Shown here: positions 4,033-6,465 of the stretch, piece after piece | Position numbering within the stretch: the first letter of the stretch is position 1 | Layout: the number at the start of each line of letters is the position of its first letter | Source: an uncultured Clostridium sp. | GTDB lineage: Bacteria; Bacillota_I; Bacilli_A; RF39; UBA660 | Reading direction: 5' to 3' | Assembly: GCA_945788325.1 (NCBI GenBank) | Contig: CALZLL010000038.1 | Location: 1 to 6,465 of the forward strand | DNA length: 6,465 nt | The notes under the pieces: model-generated | Seen by the model: only the letters and a program-made list of their open reading frames with translations | What the model was told of the DNA's origin: nothing | Databases searched by the model: none | Translations under genes and position numbers: made by a program

Positions 4033-6465
4033 TTATTTTAACTTTTCGATAATTGTTTTTAATTTGTTTTCTTCTTCTTCTAATTTTTGTCTTTCTGCAT
4101 CAACTATGTTAGATGGTGCATTATTAACATATTTTTCATTAGATAAAAGTTTTTTTCTTCTTTCAATGCTATTTTCTAAAGATTTTTTTTCTTTTTCTAA
4201 CGCTTCTAAATCTTCTTTAGTTACTTCTTTTCCTTTAAATGACAAAGTAACATTTCCATAAGGTAATACAACATCTAAAGTTGTGTCTTCTTCATTAGAA
4301 GATAATATAATATCGCATTTTAAAAGTCTTGTCAAGATATCTTTATTATTATTTATTATTGCTTTATATTTTTCATCAAGATTATTTATTATTCCAAACT
4401 CTTTTGGAATGTTATTAGATACTTTTGCATTACGAATATTTGTTATTATATTAATAAGTGCATCAATTTGTTTTTCACATTCATTATAAATCATATTCTT
4501 ATCATATGTTGGATAACTAGCTAATATTATATTTTCACTTTCTTTAATAGGCATAGCATTATATATTTCATCAGTAACATAAGGCATAAACGGATGAAGC
4601 ATTTTAATGATATTAGTTAATGTTAATATTAATGTAGATTTAGTAGATATATTATTTAAAGATGATTTACTGTATTCTATGTACGTATCACAAAAGTCTT
4701 CCCAAATAAACTTATAAAGTTCGTTACCAACTAAGTTAAAATCATACTTATCCATGTTTTTTCTAACACTCTTAATCGTTTTATTAAGTTTAGTAAGCAT
4801 CCATTTATCACTATTAGTTAAATTACTTAAATCTATTTTTTGCAAGTCTTCCGTGTTCATTAAAACAAATCTAGAGGCATTCCATATTTTATTGATAAAG
4901 TTCCAAGTTGCCTTTACCTTATCTTCATCATATCTTAAATCTTGTCCTGGCGCTGAATTAGTTGTTAAAAACCATCTTAAAGAATCAGCTCCATACTCAT
5001 CAATAACGTCCATAGGATCTACACCATTACCTAGTGACTTAGACATTTTTCTACCTTGTTTATCACGAATAAGACCATGTATTAAACAATCTTTAAAAGG
5101 TCTTTTACCAGTTAATTCAAGTGATTGAAAAGCCATTCTGCATACCCAGAAAAAGATAATATCATATCCAGTTACCAATACATTATTTGGAAAATATCTT
5201 TCTAAATCAGGAGTATTATTAGGCCAACCTAGCGTGCTAAAAGGCCATAATGCTGAAGAAAACCAAGTATCTAATACATCTTCATCTTGCACCCAACCTT
5301 CTTCTTTTGGAGCTTCTTTTCCAACGTATACTTTATCATCTTTGTACCAAGCTGGAATTCTATGTCCCCACCATAATTGCCTTGATATACACCAATCATG
5401 ACAATCACTCATCCAGTTATTTAATATCTTTTCAAATCTTTTTGGAACAAAATTAATTTTTGTATCTTTATTCTTTTGATTATCTAAAACGTTTTTAGAT
5501 AACTTTTTCATATCAACAAACCATTGTTTTGAAAGATATGGTTCAACCATTACACCAGTTCTTTCTGAATGACCAACACTGTGAGTCATAGGTTCTATTT
5601 TGATTAATAAATCTTCTTTTTTCAAATCATTAATTAATGCATCACGACACTCGTACCTATCCATACCTTCATACTTTCCAGCGTTTTCGTTCATGGTTGC
5701 ATCCTCATTCATAACTATAATTCTTTCTAAGTTATGACGATTACCTACTTCAAAGTCATTTGGATCGTGTGCCGGCGTTATTTTAACTACACCCGTTCCA
5801 AAGCTAGGATCAGCATGTTCATCCCCAACGATTGGAATTAACTTGTTAACGATTGGCAAAATAACATTTTTACCAATTAATTTGTTATATCTTTCATCAC
5901 TTGGATTTACCGCAACCGCTGTATCGCCAAATAAAGTTTCAGGTCTTGTTGTTGCAACTTCAAGATAATCGTTACTATCTTCAATAAAATACTTTATGTG
6001 ATAAAAAGCACCAGGTATATCTTTATAAATAACTTCCTCATTTGATAAAGCTGTTTTCTGAACTGGATCCCAGTTAATAATTCTTTCACCACGGTATATT
6101 ATGCCTTTGTTATAATAATCAACAAAAACTTTAATTACGGCATCATTAAGACCTTTATCAAGCGTAAAACGTTCTTTTGAATAATCAAGCGCAAGACCTA
6201 ATTTGCCCCATTGACTTCTTATGGTAGAAGCATATTCTTCTTTCCATTCCCAAGCTTTTTGTAAAAAACCTTCTCTTCCTAAATCACGCTTATTTATACC
6301 TTGTTTTTTTAACCTATCTACTACTTTAACTTCTGTTGCAATAGCAGCATGATCCATTCCAGGAAGCCATAAAGCATCATATCCATCCATTTTTTTATAA
6401 CGAATTATAATGTCTTGTAAAGTAGTATCCCAAGCATGACCCAAATGTAATTTACCCGTTACGTT
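4033..6465 (-). CDS. valS: Valyl-tRNA synthetase (N-terminus beyond the window)
   Basis: Cytoplasmic class I synthetase that charges tRNA-Val and hydrolyses mischarged Thr-tRNA. The reading frame is open to the right edge. The first visible codons read NVTGKLHLGHAWDTT, the family's PPPNVTGxLHxGHA block, so about 40-50 residues are missing. The 810 visible residues contain the HLGH ATP signature (6447-6436) and the CP1 editing domain with ATTRPETLFGDTAVAVNP and TPAHDPNDFEVG. SKQWFVDM and DWCISRQLWWGHRIPAWY follow, then DVLDTWFSSALWPFSTLGWP, and KMSKS at 5049-5035 within GRKMSKSLGNGVDP. An anticodon-binding helical domain comes next (ATWNFINKIWNASRF onward). The last 65 or so residues form the ValRS-specific C-terminal coiled coil that grips the tRNA elbow (LEALEKEKKSLENSIERR, then NAPSNIVDAERQKLEEEENKL). 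The TAA stop is 19 bases before the next gene. An apparent TTG start near 6444 is false, since it is the Leu of HLGH. Confidence 0.98.
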   Translation of the reverse strand, partial: NVTGKLHLGHAWDTTLQDIIIRYKKMDGYDALWLPGMDHAAIATEVKVVDRLKKQGINKRDLGREGFLQKAWEWKEEYASTIRSQWGKLGLALDYSKERFTLDKGLNDAVIKVFVDYYNKGIIYRGERIINWDPVQKTALSNEEVIYKDIPGAFYHIKYFIEDSNDYLEVATTRPETLFGDTAVAVNPSDERYNKLIGKNVILPIVNKLIPIVGDEHADPSFGTGVVKITPAHDPNDFEVGNRHNLERIIVMNEDATMNENAGKYEGMDRYECRDALINDLKKEDLLIKIEPMTHSVGHSERTGVMVEPYLSKQWFVDMKKLSKNVLDNQKNKDTKINFVPKRFEKILNNWMSDCHDWCISRQLWWGHRIPAWYKDDKVYVGKEAPKEEGWVQDEDVLDTWFSSALWPFSTLGWPNNTPDLERYFPNNVLVTGYDIIFFWVCRMAFQSLELTGKRPFKDCLIHGLIRDKQGRKMSKSLGNGVDPMDVIDEYGADSLRWFLTTNSAPGQDLRYDEDKVKATWNFINKIWNASRFVLMNTEDLQKIDLSNLTNSDKWMLTKLNKTIKSVRKNMDKYDFNLVGNELYKFIWEDFCDTYIEYSKSSLNNISTKSTLILTLTNIIKMLHPFMPYVTDEIYNAMPIKESENIILASYPTYDKNMIYNECEKQIDALINIITNIRNAKVSNNIPKEFGIINNLDEKYKAIINNNKDILTRLLKCDIILSSNEEDTTLDVVLPYGNVTLSFKGKEVTKEDLEALEKEKKSLENSIERRKKLLSNEKYVNNAPSNIVDAERQKLEEEENKLKTIIEKLK

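Noticed and set aside
3659..5456. Several plus-strand open frames of 68-124 codons (for example 3659-3877, 3914-4261, 4754-5128)
   Set aside because: They lie opposite valS and the small gene, have low-complexity Leu/Ser/Phe-rich translations typical of antisense A/T-rich coding sequence, and show no convincing ribosome sites.
6442..6444. TTG as the start codon of valS
   Set aside because: The codon is the Leu of the HLGH signature. The frame continues seven codons upstream (NVTGKLH) to the window edge, so the gene is simply cut by the edge.
1..6465. TGA read as tryptophan (Mycoplasma-type code)
   Set aside because: All tryptophan codons inspected in valS, proS and the small gene are TGG, and the frames are full length under the standard code.
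1..6465. A novel defence, mobile or CRISPR-type system
   Set aside because: All long frames are recognisable housekeeping genes apart from one small gene. No repeat arrays, transposase motifs, integrase sites or tRNA genes were seen.

Overview
The window is a compact, strongly A+T-rich piece of bacterial chromosome in which every gene lies on the minus strand. Read in the direction of transcription (high to low coordinates), the order is valS (3' part, entering from the right edge), a small unrecognised gene of 125 codons, proS, dnaG, and the first codons of a further gene that is probably the housekeeping sigma factor (rpoD/sigA). Tryptophan is read from TGG at every site checked in valS, the small gene and proS. 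The stops are three TAA and one TAG, so the standard bacterial code is in use and not the Mycoplasma TGA=Trp code. The base composition, strong AGGAGG-type ribosome binding sites, short intergenic gaps and the dnaG-then-sigma order suggest a low-GC Firmicute, possibly one of the uncultured Bacilli lines formerly placed near the Mollicutes (RF39-like). The lineage is an inference from style only.

Layout. Bases 6465-4033 hold most of valyl-tRNA synthetase, entering at the residues just before the HLGH signature. After a 19-base gap with a Shine-Dalgarno site comes the small gene (4013-3636), whose stop codon is buried in the stem of a rho-independent terminator (3653-3626). A good sigma-A-type promoter starts one base after the T-tract (-35 at 3624-3619, -10 at 3601-3596). 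It drives proS (3574-1877), which has a leader of only about 15 bases. proS is followed by an A/T-only-looking gap of 99 bases (1876-1778) holding a weak terminator hairpin and the dnaG ribosome binding site. dnaG (1777-35) ends in a TAATG overlap with the next start codon, so dnaG and the putative sigma gene are translationally adjacent and probably one operon.

Functionally the window is housekeeping: two aminoacyl-tRNA synthetases with editing domains (Val, Pro), the replication primase, and probably the main sigma factor. The valS-plus-small-gene unit and the proS unit are separated by a back-to-back terminator and promoter. dnaG has no obvious promoter of its own and may depend on read-through of the weak terminator after proS. 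I found no mobile element, CRISPR array, RNA gene, toxin-antitoxin pair or defence system. The only unexplained gene is the 125-codon one between valS and proS. No intergenic stretch exceeds 100 bases.
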